Origin: Sandarakinorhabdus sp. | Lineage (GTDB): Bacteria > Pseudomonadota > Alphaproteobacteria > Sphingomonadales > Sphingomonadaceae | Assembly: GCA_020692215.1 (NCBI GenBank) | Contig: JAIMKW010000002.1 | Coordinates: forward strand, 1 to 64,000 | DNA length: 64,000 nt | Direction: 5' to 3' | Shown here: positions 45,119 through 54,016 of the stretch, in pieces | How positions within the stretch are numbered: position 1 is the stretch's first letter | How the letters are laid out: every line of letters starts with the position of its first letter | Notes under the pieces: model-generated | The model's input: the letters and a program-made list of their open reading frames with translations, nothing else | Told to the model about the DNA's origin: nothing | The model's database searches: none | Translations under genes and position numbers: made by a program

Positions 45119-45174
45119 AGGTGGAAACGTTTCATCAAATCTTGACCTCGACTCGAGGCAGCTCAGCCGCGACT

Positions 45175-45218
45175 TGCGATTGATATGCAATAGTGATGCT
45201 TGATGCAAGTGATTCGCA
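45175..45218 (-). promoter_or_regulatory. bfd promoter with overlapping Fur-like boxes
   Basis: Minus-strand TTGCAT (45203-45208) and TATCAA (45180-45185) are 17 bases apart. Two imperfect TGC-N9-GCA palindromes, TGCAAGTGATTCGCA (45204-45218) and TGCGATTGATATGCA (45175-45189), cover the -35 and -10 regions. This spacing and symmetry resemble alphaproteobacterial Fur sites and fit iron repression of bfd. Confidence 0.45.
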
Positions 45219-45372
45219 GAACTGCCCGATGCCGACGATGGAGTTAACCATCATTCATCCAATTGAAGACCAAAAGCGCTGGAACCTGCGAAGCGATACT
45301 GATACCAATTAGATGGGGTCGGCGTCCTGGAACCGCTTGGCAAAGGCAGTTCCGAACAGGGGTGCCAAAGAT

Positions 45373-46530
45373 ATGCGAGGCAGGTCTCCGCTTCTGGCTG
45401 TCTGCGGAACCCGGCCCGAGGCCATAAAGCTCGCGCCGGTCATCCATGCGCTTCGGGAACGTGGCCAGAATGTTGTTCTTGTCGCAACAGGGCAGCATCC
45501 GGATCTGGCGCCCGTCATGTTGCGCGAGGCAGGGCTCACACCGGATATCGACTTGGCGGTGAACCAGCCGGGCGCAACGCCAGCGCAGCTGCTGGCGGCC
45601 ATCCTTACCTATATTTCCCCGGTTTTCGCGGCTTATCGACCGCAATTGGCAATCGTGCAGGGCGATACGGTTTCTGCGCTCGCGGCCGCACTCGGCGCTG
45701 CCTATGCGCGTGTGCCGGTTGCCCATGTGGAGGCCGGCCTGAGGACGGGCGATGCCGAGGAGCCGTTCCCCGAAGAGATGCAGCGCATCCTGGTGGCACC
45801 CCTTGCGAGCCTGCATTTTGCGCCGACGTGCCGGGCCAAGGCTGCGCTGCTGCGCGAGGGGGTTGCGGCCACGCAGATCCATGTAACAGGCAATAGCGGC
45901 ATCGATGCGCTGTTTCACACAATCGCACGCCTGAAAGCAGATCCTGGCCTTCGTGCAGCAATGTCTTCACGCTTTCCGTTTGTCGCCATGGCCAAGCGCC
46001 CGTTGATTCTGGCAACGGTGCACCGGAGCGAGAATATCGGCCCGCGCCTGCATTCGATCGCGGCTGCAATCGCCCGGCTTGCCGGTTTTTGCGAAGCCGA
46101 GATCGTGGTCCCCATGCACCCCAACCCGAAGGTGCAGACACAGCTTCGCGAGCGGCTGAACGGGCTGCAGGGGATTCATCTGATTTCTGCGGTCGATCAT
46201 TCATCGATGGTTTGGCTGATGCAGAACAGCCACCTGCTTCTGACGGATTCCGGGGGGCTGCAGGAAGAAGCGCCGTCGCTGGGGCTGCGCACCTTGGTGC
46301 TGCGGACCACAACCGAGCGGATGGAAGGGCTGACATCGGGCGCCGCCGAACTTGTGGACCTGTCAGCAGACAGCATCGTGGGGGCAGTTCGGCGGACCTT
46401 GTCGCGCCCCCGGATGGCGCCGGTTCACCCCTTTGGCGATGGGCAGGCTTCAGAGCGGATTGCGGCCATCATCGATGAATGGCTGGGTGTCAGAGCCGAG
46501 CCCGGGCCGCTGCTGTCCGAAACCCGTTGA
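45373..46530 (+). CDS. wecB: UDP-N-acetylglucosamine 2-epimerase (non-hydrolysing)
   Basis: About 385 residues with the GT-B-like epimerase fold: LLAVCGTRPEAIKLAPVIHAL, VATGQHPDL, VQGDTVSALAAALGAAY, VAHVEAGLRTGD, ATVHRSENI, PMHPNP and TDSGGLQEEAPSLGL. It produces UDP-ManNAc for surface polysaccharides. No other polysaccharide genes are next to it. ATG 45373 gives the family N-terminus and has an AGGGG site; ATG 45313 would add 20 atypical residues. Confidence 0.92.
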   Translation: MRGRSPLLAVCGTRPEAIKLAPVIHALRERGQNVVLVATGQHPDLAPVMLREAGLTPDIDLAVNQPGATPAQLLAAILTYISPVFAAYRPQLAIVQGDTVSALAAALGAAYARVPVAHVEAGLRTGDAEEPFPEEMQRILVAPLASLHFAPTCRAKAALLREGVAATQIHVTGNSGIDALFHTIARLKADPGLRAAMSSRFPFVAMAKRPLILATVHRSENIGPRLHSIAAAIARLAGFCEAEIVVPMHPNPKVQTQLRERLNGLQGIHLISAVDHSSMVWLMQNSHLLLTDSGGLQEEAPSLGLRTLVLRTTTERMEGLTSGAAELVDLSADSIVGAVRRTLSRPRMAPVHPFGDGQASERIAAIIDEWLGVRAEPGPLLSETR

Positions 46531-46546
46531 ACGGCGTCCGCCGCCT

Positions 46547-47947
46547 TCAGGCTTCCAGTTTCACGGCTTCCGCGGCACCGGCTGCAATCATCATCGGTAC
46601 GAAGGCCGGAAAGCTGGTGGCAATGGGGGTGCGATCATCGACGATGATGGGTTTCGTTGCGGCAAGCGACAGGATTGCAAAGCTCATCGCTATCCGGTGA
46701 TCCAGTTCAGCGGCAACGGTTGCTCCACCCGGGATCGGATCACCGCCGCTGCCCTCCACGATCAGCCCGTCGGAATGCTCCTCTACCATCACGCCTGCGG
46801 CGCGCAGCCCGGTGGCCATGGTCGCGATGCGGTCGCTTTCCTTCACCCGCAGCTCTTCAATTCCCCGCATGATCGTTCTGCCCTTGGCGAGCGCGGCGGC
46901 AACGAACAGGATCGGATATTCATCGATCATGGATGGGGCAATCTCGGGCGGCACGTCGATACCGCTGAGCGCACTGTGGCGGACGCGCAGATCGGCCACA
47001 GGTTCGCCGCCCACGTCGCGCAGGTTCAGGCTTTCGATATCGGCGCCCATCATGCGCAGCACCCGCACGATACCGTCGCGCGTGGGGTTCAGGCCCACGC
47101 CTTCAATGATGATATCGCTGCCGGGCACGATCAGGCCAGCGACCAGCGGGAACGCCGCCGAGGATGGATCGCCAGGCACGCACAACTGTTGCGGCCTCAG
47201 CTCTGCCCAGCCGCGGAGGCTGATCGCCTTGCCGCCGCCGGGCAGGGGCTCGACGCTGAGATCTGCACCGAAGCCGCGCAGCATGCGCTCGGAATGATCA
47301 CGCGTGGCAATCGGCTCCTCGACGACGGTTTCGCCCTGGATGTTCAGACCGGCGAGCAGAATTGCCGATTTCACCTGCGCCGACGCCACGGGAAGCCTGT
47401 AGCGGAGGGGGAGCGGGTGGCCGGCGCCGCGCAGAATCAGCGGCAGACGGCCGCCCGGAGAAGCCGTGATATCGGCGCCCATGAGACGCAGCGGATCGAT
47501 AACGCGGCCCATAGGCCGGCGAGACAGCGACGCATCGCCGGTGAAGGTGGCGGTGATCGCGTGGCTGGAGACGAGCCCCATCAGCAAGCGTGTGGAGGTG
47601 CCGCTGTTTCCCATGTCCAACGCCGAGGCTGGTTGCAACAGTGTGCCGACGCCAACGCCGGAGACATGCCATCGCCCATCGGCCGCGCGCCGGACATGGG
47701 CACCCATGGCGCGCATGGCGGCCGCTGTTGCCAGAACATCCTCGCCTTCAAGCAGGCCTTCGATGACACTGTCGCCAACGGCCAGTGCGCTCAGCATCAG
47801 GGCACGGTGAGAGATCGACTTGTCGCCGGGCACCCGCATCCGGCCGGAAAGCGGCCCCGCTGCCACAAGCGCCAGCGGCTGTGCCGCCAAAGGGTGCGCC
47901 AAAGGGTGCGGGATGCCGGCGATTTGCTGGTCTTGGGCGGGTTCCAT
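46547..47947 (-). CDS. aroA: 3-phosphoshikimate 1-carboxyvinyltransferase (EPSP synthase)
   Basis: 466 residues, class II-like. Motifs: [77 protein letters not shown] and [21 protein letters not shown]. The first residues of mature AroA are preceded by about 30 residues rich in His, Pro and Ala. It forms EPSP from shikimate-3-phosphate and PEP. ATG 47947 is selected by homology; no ribosome site stands out, and the frame stays open to 48409 over the divergent TIGR02300 gene. Confidence 0.94.
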   Translation of the reverse strand: MEPAQDQQIAGIPHPLAHPLAAQPLALVAAGPLSGRMRVPGDKSISHRALMLSALAVGDSVIEGLLEGEDVLATAAAMRAMGAHVRRAADGRWHVSGVGVGTLLQPASALDMGNSGTSTRLLMGLVSSHAITATFTGDASLSRRPMGRVIDPLRLMGADITASPGGRLPLILRGAGHPLPLRYRLPVASAQVKSAILLAGLNIQGETVVEEPIATRDHSERMLRGFGADLSVEPLPGGGKAISLRGWAELRPQQLCVPGDPSSAAFPLVAGLIVPGSDIIIEGVGLNPTRDGIVRVLRMMGADIESLNLRDVGGEPVADLRVRHSALSGIDVPPEIAPSMIDEYPILFVAAALAKGRTIMRGIEELRVKESDRIATMATGLRAAGVMVEEHSDGLIVEGSGGDPIPGGATVAAELDHRIAMSFAILSLAATKPIIVDDRTPIATSFPAFVPMMIAAGAAEAVKLEA

Positions 47948-48064
47948 GGTTCGGGGGCTTTGACAGTCGGCCAAGCCTATGGCAAGGCGCGCGCCTTCGG
48001 CAACGATGCGTGGGCCCTGCGGTTCACTGTTCATCGGACAGCCGCCCAATGGGAGTTTTCCAAG

Positions 48065-48391
48065 GTGATCAAGGCCGAGTGGGGCACAAAACGTCAGTGC
48101 CCGAAATGCGCAACCCGTTTCTATGATCTGATGAAGGATGACCCTGTCACCTGCATCGATTGTGGTCATAGCTGGGTGCCCGAACCGATTCTGAAGTCGA
48201 AGCAGTCGCTTCCCTTTGAAGCTGCCAAGGTGGCGGGTTCGGATGCGAAGGCCGAGCCGGCGCTGGAAACCGACGACGATCTGGATATCGATGCCGACAG
48301 CGACGAGCCTTCGGATGACGCCACAGTAGATATCGGTGGCGATGACGACCTTTCGGAAGTGGTTGTCGAGAACCGCGAGGAAGATCGTTAA
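48065..48391 (+). CDS. TIGR02300 family zinc-ribbon/acidic-tail protein
   Basis: 108 residues. The N-terminal half begins [21 protein letters not shown] and includes a Cys4 zinc ribbon (CPKC and CIDC). The C-terminal half is a strongly acidic tail ([16 protein letters not shown]). This is the alphaproteobacterial TIGR02300 family of unknown function, commonly divergent from aroA as here. The start is GTG 48065, 8 bases after GGGAG; longer open frame upstream overlaps aroA on the other strand and is not coding. Confidence 0.9.
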   Translation: MIKAEWGTKRQCPKCATRFYDLMKDDPVTCIDCGHSWVPEPILKSKQSLPFEAAKVAGSDAKAEPALETDDDLDIDADSDEPSDDATVDIGGDDDLSEVVVENREEDR

Positions 48392-48521
48392 AAAGCGGTG
48401 CCAGCGCATGATCGGGGGGCTTGAACCGCCGTCCGGCTTGCGCTAGGCGCACCATCCCGCGAAGAAAGCGGAGACGTTGGTTTGAACACGCCCGCCCCCA
48501 GGCTGGCGCGTCGATGGATTT

Positions 48522-48597
<76 letters not shown>

Positions 48598-48604
48598 TCC
48601 TGCC

Positions 48605-50017
48605 TCATCTGCTGCCGCGTGGCACTGTTTTGCCCGGATTCATGATGTCCTGCGGATCGAGCGCCTGCTTGATGCGGGCCATGATGGACAGTGCGCCTTC
48701 GCCATGTTCGGCGGCCATTGTTTCCAGCTTGTGCAAGCCGATGCCATGTTCGCCGGTTGCGGTTCCGCCGAGGCGGATAGCGCGATGGGCTATCGAGAGC
48801 GCGATTGCGTCCGCCATGGCCCGCTGGGATGCGCATTCTGCATCGAACAGCAGGATCATGTGGAAGTTGCCGTCGCCCACATGGCCGACAAGCGGAGCAA
48901 CCAGGCCGGCCGCTGCGATCTCGGCCTTGGTTTCGATGATGGCCTGGGCAAGCCGGGAAATCGGGACGCAGGCATCGGTTGCAAAGGCGAAGGAGCCTGG
49001 CCTGAGGGCCTTTGCCGCGAACCAGGCATTGTGGCGGGCCTTCCAGAGGCGGTTGCGGTCTTCCGTCAGCGTTGCGAAGTGCATTTCACCCGCTCCGAAA
49101 TCGGCGGTGATGGCACGCATCGCTTCGATCTGCTCTTCGACAGCGGCCTGCGATCCGTGGAATTCGAGGAACAATGTGGGCTTTGGCGCGAACTCGTCCA
49201 GCTTCGAATAGCGGATGCAGGCGGCCATCTGGATATCGTCCAGCAGTTCTATGCGAGTCAGCGGCAGCGCCATCTGCATGGCAAGGATGACGGACTGAAC
49301 CGCGCCGTCCAGTGTGTCGAACTGAACGACGGCGCTTGCGACATGGTCGGGAATTCCGAACACGCGCAGGCGAAGTTCAGTGATGATCCCGAGTGTGCCT
49401 TCGGAACCGACGTAGAGCCGGGTAAGATCATAGCCAGATGCGGATTTGCGCGCCCGGGTGCCGGTGGTGATGATCTGGCCCTGCGCTGTCACCACGGTCA
49501 GCCCCAGCGTTACCTCGCGCATCGTGCCATAGCGCACGGCATTGGTGCCGCTGGCACGCGTGGCCGCCATGCCTCCCAGAGAGGCGTTGGCACCCGGATC
49601 GAGCGGGAAGAACAGGCCATGCGCCTTCAGGGCTGCGTTCAGCGCTTCACGGGTCACACCGGCCTCGACCTGCACGTCGAGGTCGGGTGCATTGATTTCG
49701 AGCACCGCGTCCATGGCGGCGAGATCGATGCTGAGGCCGCCCTCGACGGCACAAAGCTGCCCTTCCAGCGAGGTGCCGGCGCCGTGCGCGATGACGGGAA
49801 AGCGGTGCGCGGCGCAGATTTCCACAGCGTCCGCCACGTCGCGCGTGGAGCGCGCGAACAGCACGGCATCGGGCCAGGCTGGATCGGATAGTCCCTCTGT
49901 TGCGCCATGTTGCGCGCGGACGGCTTCGCCAGTTTGCAGCTGGCCCGCAAAGCGCGCCCTGAGAAGGGCGAGTGCGTCAGCGCTGCCAGAGCGAAGTTTG
50001 GCTGGACGGGCGATCAT
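48605..50017 (-). CDS. FAD-linked D-lactate dehydrogenase/glycolate oxidase-type oxidoreductase
   Basis: About 470 residues of the FAD-binding_4/GlcD family. PP-loop HGAGTSLEGQ, LDVQVEAGVTREALNAAL, DPGANASLGGMAATRASGTNAVRYGTM, GYDLTRLYVGSEGTLGIITE and a C-terminal GHVGDGNFHMILL/GTATGEHGIGLHK pair giving metal and substrate residues. This is the cytochrome-linked D-lactate dehydrogenase group. The start is uncertain: ATG 50017 fits the family, ATG 50056 is possible; neither has a strong ribosome site. It lies downstream of the SHOCT gene on the same strand. Confidence 0.88.
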   Translation of the reverse strand: MIARPAKLRSGSADALALLRARFAGQLQTGEAVRAQHGATEGLSDPAWPDAVLFARSTRDVADAVEICAAHRFPVIAHGAGTSLEGQLCAVEGGLSIDLAAMDAVLEINAPDLDVQVEAGVTREALNAALKAHGLFFPLDPGANASLGGMAATRASGTNAVRYGTMREVTLGLTVVTAQGQIITTGTRARKSASGYDLTRLYVGSEGTLGIITELRLRVFGIPDHVASAVVQFDTLDGAVQSVILAMQMALPLTRIELLDDIQMAACIRYSKLDEFAPKPTLFLEFHGSQAAVEEQIEAMRAITADFGAGEMHFATLTEDRNRLWKARHNAWFAAKALRPGSFAFATDACVPISRLAQAIIETKAEIAAAGLVAPLVGHVGDGNFHMILLFDAECASQRAMADAIALSIAHRAIRLGGTATGEHGIGLHKLETMAAEHGEGALSIMARIKQALDPQDIMNPGKTVPRGSR

Positions 50018-50081
50018 CAACGAAACATACGACGCCCCGGTTGCTGCGTCATCCATTGCGCAATGACCAGGGAGCAAGGAG

Positions 50082-50378
50082 TCAGGCTGCAAGCCCCTCC
50101 TTCACCTTCGCGATGAAATCCGCATCACCAAGGATTCCGCCATCGTGCAACTCGGCCAGCGTGCGCAGCCGCGTCAGCATATCGGATTGGCCCCCGGCAG
50201 CGGCTTGCGTTTCGGGTGATGGGGGCACGCTGGAGACTGCATGCTGCGCCTGCGCAGCCTGTTTCTGCGCCGAATTGCCGGCAACCGAGGTTGCCGTCTT
50301 GGTGATGATGGCGGTTCGGGCTGCGGTACCGGCAGCCCGGCCGATCAGACTCGGGCGGCCACGTCTTGATCCAAGCAT
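50082..50378 (-). CDS. SHOCT-domain protein
   Basis: 98 residues. N-terminus MLGSRRGRPSLIGRAAGTAA is basic with an Ala/Gly helix; a Gln/Ala/Pro linker follows, and the C-terminal 30 residues are a SHOCT motif (LTRLRTLAELHDGGILGDADF). SHOCT is a short oligomerisation or linker domain. A GAGGAG ribosome site precedes ATG 50378. It starts 10 bases after the DUF6325 gene, a pairing seen in many bacteria. Confidence 0.85.
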   Translation of the reverse strand: MLGSRRGRPSLIGRAAGTAARTAIITKTATSVAGNSAQKQAAQAQHAVSSVPPSPETQAAAGGQSDMLTRLRTLAELHDGGILGDADFIAKVKEGLAA

Positions 50379-50388
50379 TACATTCTCC

Positions 50389-50832
50389 TCAGGATATTTC
50401 AGCGACAGCCAACAGCGTCTCACGCGCCTGGTCCATCAGGTCGCCCGGAATGCGTTCGGATAGCAGAAGTTCGCCGCCAGCACCGCGCACAGCATCGGCA
50501 AACCGGCTTGCCCAGACATGCTCGACAAGCAGCGCCGCCACGGTGCTTTCGGGCTCCAGATTCTCGGCGACTTCGAGAAGATCGGCTTCCGACATCAGGC
50601 CGCGCACCTCGCCAACGATCTTGCGCATGGCCTCTGCCACATCTTCGGGCAGTTCCTGCATTTCCAGGACCGTGACTTCGCCGCCGGCGTCTTTCATGAC
50701 GATGGCGACATCCAGCAAACGCACGGTGCCGGCTGCTACAAGGTCTGCCAGCGCCGGGGCGATATCGCCCGTGAAGCGATTGCCTGCAAAACCCAGCAGA
50801 ATGAACTCGACAGGTCCCAGCGGTGTTGGCAC
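50389..50832 (-). CDS. DUF6325 family protein
   Basis: 147 residues. It opens with PLGPVEFILLGFAGNRFTGD and has IAPALADLVAAGTVRLLDVAIV, the DUF6325 pattern, followed by an acidic helical region and a terminal ALLVEHVWASRF segment with ERIPGDLMDQ. Function unknown; family members cluster with SHOCT and stress proteins. GTG 50832 is preferred because GGAAGGGAA lies 8 bases upstream; ATG 50868 is in frame but lacks a ribosome site. Confidence 0.85.
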   Translation of the reverse strand: MPTPLGPVEFILLGFAGNRFTGDIAPALADLVAAGTVRLLDVAIVMKDAGGEVTVLEMQELPEDVAEAMRKIVGEVRGLMSEADLLEVAENLEPESTVAALLVEHVWASRFADAVRGAGGELLLSERIPGDLMDQARETLLAVAEIS

Positions 50833-50898
50833 GCAGATGTTCCCTTCCAGACAGAGAAATGCAGACATCGCACAATTATGCGTCAGGCCTGTTGCAGC

Positions 50899-51714
50899 TC
50901 AGTGCGCCATCAGCAGTGGGATGTCGCTGGCGCTCAGCAGGCGTCTGGTGACGCCGCCCATCAGAAACTCCATCGCGCGGCTGCGGCCATAGCCGCCCAT
51001 GACGACAAGGCCGCTCCCCAGTTCCCGCGCGGTGCTCAGCAGCGTGTCCGATGTGGAGCCCCCGCCGGCAGTGCGTTCATGGATGGCCGCCTTGATGCCG
51101 TGACGCGAAAGATAGCTGGCCACAGCCAAAGGCGGGAAATCGCCGGACCCTGTCGGGTCGATTGTCACGATATCCACCTGGCTGGCCTTTTGCAGCAGCG
51201 AGACGGAGCGTTTGACGGCATGTGCCGCTTCTGCGGTGGGCTTCCAGGCAACCAGCACCGGCTTTTCCAGCGCCAGACGCGCCGACCCATGCGGCATGGC
51301 GAGCACCGGAGCATCGGCTTTGGTGACGACGGCCGACAGGATATGCGCCAGTTCACGGTCATCGCTCGAAGCAAGGGTTGTCACGATCACGTCGGCGAGC
51401 AGCGAACGGTCGACGAGCGTCTGCGAAGGGTCACCCATTGATTCCGCAAAGCTGAACGCGACACCTTCGCGCCTCAGGCGATCGCCCAGCTTGGCCCGCT
51501 CTTCCTCCGCCAGCTTCGCTTCATCCTCGATCAGCTGCACGACCATCGCTGCGCTGCCGGCAAAGCCTGCAGCATCCGCCCCCAGGAAACCCGGAACACG
51601 GCGCGTTTGCAGGCACTCAAGATGCCCACCCGTGTAGCGTGCCAGATCCAGCGCCCCTTGCAGGCGGGATTCGAAATGGGCGTCGTCGCCCACATGCAGA
51701 AGGATCGATTTCAT
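50899..51714 (-). CDS. Tandem universal stress protein (UspA family)
   Basis: 271 residues made of two Usp-like halves. The C-terminal half has a full ATP-binding pattern G-x2-G-x9-G-S/T (VVMGGYGRSRAMEFLMGGVT), while the first half has only VIVTTLASSDD and no motif. Tandem Usp proteins act in stress and starvation responses. An AGGGAG ribosome site precedes ATG 51714. It sits between carbonic anhydrase and the DUF6325-SHOCT pair on the same strand. Confidence 0.88.
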   Translation of the reverse strand: MKSILLHVGDDAHFESRLQGALDLARYTGGHLECLQTRRVPGFLGADAAGFAGSAAMVVQLIEDEAKLAEEERAKLGDRLRREGVAFSFAESMGDPSQTLVDRSLLADVIVTTLASSDDRELAHILSAVVTKADAPVLAMPHGSARLALEKPVLVAWKPTAEAAHAVKRSVSLLQKASQVDIVTIDPTGSGDFPPLAVASYLSRHGIKAAIHERTAGGGSTSDTLLSTARELGSGLVVMGGYGRSRAMEFLMGGVTRRLLSASDIPLLMAH

Positions 51715-51846
51715 GGTCTTGCTCCCTGTAGAACCCGTATCGGCGCAAAGCCACTGAAGCACCAGATGAAAGACAAGGCATTGATCCCGGTCAAGCTCTG
51801 TCGTCGCGAAAGGGACTTTCCCGGCGCGCCGATCAGAGCGCAGCAA

Positions 51847-52611
51847 TCATAGCAAGGAGACCCGTCCGGTTTTCAGATCGTACATCGATCCGACGATCCT
51901 GATCTTTCCGTCCTGCTCCAGCTGGCGCATTACCGGAGAACGATCACGGATCAGGGTGAGCGTCTGTTTTACCTGGGTGGCAGCGACGGCATCGACATAG
52001 GCATAGTTCCTGCCGCTCTTTTCCCCGGCATATTCGGTTGCAGCGATGGCGTTCCCAAAGCGCGAAAGAAGAAGCGTCAGGTTTCCGAGGCGGACGTTGT
52101 CGATCGCGCCGGCGACAGCGCCACAGGCCGTGTGCCCCATAACCATCACAAGCTTGGCGCCCGCTGCGGCGGTTGCGAACTCCATCGAGCCCAGGATGTC
52201 GTCGTTCACAACATTGCCGGCAACCCGGGCATTGAAGGCATCGCCGATGCCGAGATCGCACAGCACTTCGACCGGTGCACGGCTATCGACACAGGTAAGG
52301 AACACCGCTGCCGGATACTGGCCTTCCAAAGCACTCTGCTTCTGCTGGGACAGAAAATCCCGCGGGATACGCTTGCCGGATGCGAACCGAGCATTGCCTT
52401 CCATGATGATCCGCAGGACATCGTCGGGAGATAGCGCCTTCCTCTGCGCGGCTGTCAGCGCGCCAACAGGGCCCTGCGCGCCTGCTCCGGAAGCCAGCGC
52501 CAGCATGCCCATCAGCGAAAGACCCATCAAACCGCGACGATCCAGTTGGCAGCAACCGCCGGCTGCGTGGTGCGGATGGCCGGGTTGCCGATGCTGCTCT
52601 TGGGTCGCCAT
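51847..52611 (-). CDS. Beta-carbonic anhydrase, exported (Tat-like signal)
   Basis: 254 residues. Zinc ligands and the catalytic dyad are in order: Cys107, Asp109 and Arg111 (CVDSR), His160 and Cys163 (GHTACGA). The N-terminus is a His-rich segment followed by RRGLMGLSLMGMLALASGAGAQ, a twin-arginine-like signal with an Ala-x-Ala cleavage site, so the enzyme is probably periplasmic and exported after folding around zinc. It interconverts CO2 and bicarbonate. AGGGAG lies 7 bases before ATG 52611. Confidence 0.92.
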   Translation of the reverse strand: MATQEQHRQPGHPHHAAGGCCQLDRRGLMGLSLMGMLALASGAGAQGPVGALTAAQRKALSPDDVLRIIMEGNARFASGKRIPRDFLSQQKQSALEGQYPAAVFLTCVDSRAPVEVLCDLGIGDAFNARVAGNVVNDDILGSMEFATAAAGAKLVMVMGHTACGAVAGAIDNVRLGNLTLLLSRFGNAIAATEYAGEKSGRNYAYVDAVAATQVKQTLTLIRDRSPVMRQLEQDGKIRIVGSMYDLKTGRVSLL

Positions 52612-52696
52612 TGGTCTCTCCCTATGTTTCCTGAATGATGTTTGGCTCCGCCAGCAAATTGTTTCAAGCGGCTGGTCATCGGCCTCCCAACTTTAA

Positions 52697-52714
52697 GTCC
52701 CTGAAAGAAGGGAC
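52697..52714 (-). terminator. Possible hairpin terminator of the hpd operon
   Basis: GTCCCT/AGGGAC with a 6-base loop lies 10 bases past the fahA stop. Only a weak TT-rich tail follows on the minus strand, so it may be a Rho-aided or inefficient terminator. Confidence 0.4.
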
Positions 52715-52723
52715 CGCGCGTCT

Positions 52724-54016
52724 TCAGTCGACGATTTCACCCGCGCAATCGCCAAAGCCGATCGTGGCATAGCCTTCGCGCCTGGCCTCGGCAGATATCC
52801 GCAGCCTGTCGCCGGCTTGCAGGAATGTGCGGATTTCTCCGCTCGGGAGCGTGACGGGTTGGCTGCCGCCGCTGGTCAGCTCCAGAAGCGAGCCTTCCGT
52901 GCCATCGGCTTCGCCGCTGATGGTGCCGGTGCCGAACAGGTCGCCAGCGCGCAGGTTGCAGCCGCCGACCGTGTGGTGGGCAACCATCTGCGCGACTGTC
53001 CAGTAGAGGGCATCCGAAGACCCGCCCGACAAGCGGACTTCTGACAGGCCTTTTTCCCGCATGCTTGCCGTCTGCAGCCACACGCCGAGCGACAATGACA
53101 GGCCGCCATGCGCATGATCATCCGCAGCGCAAAGGTAGGGCAGGGGGCTCGGCGCATCGCTCTCGCGCTGGAAGGCGGGCGCGCGGAACGGGGCCAGCGC
53201 TTCGGGTGTGACAATCCACGGGCTGAGCGTGGTGAGGAAGTTCTTGGCAAGGAAGGGACCGAGGGGTTGATACTCCCATGCCTGAATGTCGCGTGCGGAC
53301 CAATCGTTCAAAAGACAGAAGCCAGCGATATGCTCGTGCGCCTGTTCAACCGGGATTGGCGTGCCCAGCGTGTTCCCCGGCCCGATCCAGACACCCAGCT
53401 CCAGTTCCAGATCGAGCCGTTCGCTGGGGCCGAAACGCGGGCCGTCTGCGCCGGGAAGCTGGCCGGAAGGACGGGACACGGGTGTCCCGGTGAGCACAAC
53501 CGAGGAAGCGCGGCCATGATAGCCGATGGGAACATGCCGGTAATTGGGAAGCAGGGGATTGTCGGGCCTGAACAGCTTGCCCACGCGGGTGGCATGGTGG
53601 ATGCCGGCATAGAAATCGGTGTAGTCGCCCACCTCGCAAGGAAGGTGCAACTCGGCGTGGTCGATCGGCACCAGAAACGGCCGAACGGCATCGGCGCGGG
53701 CTGCGTCTGTGAACAGCGTGAACAACGCTTTGCGGAGGCCGAGGCGAACCTCTGCACCCAGTGCCAGAAGCTCGTTCAGCCGTTCGCGCAGGACATGATC
53801 CAGCATTTCGAAGCCAGGAAGCAGGCCGCACGATACTGCGCCAGCCAGATCGAACACGAAATCCCCTATGGCAACGCCAGCGCGCGGGCCGGAATCGCCA
53901 TCGGAAAACAGGCCGAACGGCAGGTTCTGGACTGGGAAGGACGGGTGGCCCTGTGCCCCCTCAACCCAGCAGCATGCCGCGATGCTGTGCGTTTCGTCGA
54001 TTGTCCAGAAAGTCAC
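52724..54016 (-). CDS. fahA: Fumarylacetoacetase
   Basis: 430 residues with the FAH fold. Metal and catalytic motifs: [23 protein letters not shown] (Asp and His of the active site), [12 protein letters not shown] (Glu ligands), [26 protein letters not shown] (Asp ligand and Lys) and a C-terminal GTGTISG. It cleaves fumarylacetoacetate to fumarate and acetoacetate, the last step of tyrosine breakdown. Its ATG overlaps the hmgA stop as ATGA. Last gene of the operon. Confidence 0.96.
   Translation of the reverse strand: MTFWTIDETHSIAACCWVEGAQGHPSFPVQNLPFGLFSDGDSGPRAGVAIGDFVFDLAGAVSCGLLPGFEMLDHVLRERLNELLALGAEVRLGLRKALFTLFTDAARADAVRPFLVPIDHAELHLPCEVGDYTDFYAGIHHATRVGKLFRPDNPLLPNYRHVPIGYHGRASSVVLTGTPVSRPSGQLPGADGPRFGPSERLDLELELGVWIGPGNTLGTPIPVEQAHEHIAGFCLLNDWSARDIQAWEYQPLGPFLAKNFLTTLSPWIVTPEALAPFRAPAFQRESDAPSPLPYLCAADDHAHGGLSLSLGVWLQTASMREKGLSEVRLSGGSSDALYWTVAQMVAHHTVGGCNLRAGDLFGTGTISGEADGTEGSLLELTSGGSQPVTLPSGEIRTFLQAGDRLRISAEARREGYATIGFGDCAGEIVD

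Noticed and set aside
46352..48391. 679-codon open plus-strand frame
   Set aside because: Only the last 109 codons (from GTG 48065, TIGR02300) are real; the rest is antisense to aroA and overlaps the end of wecB.
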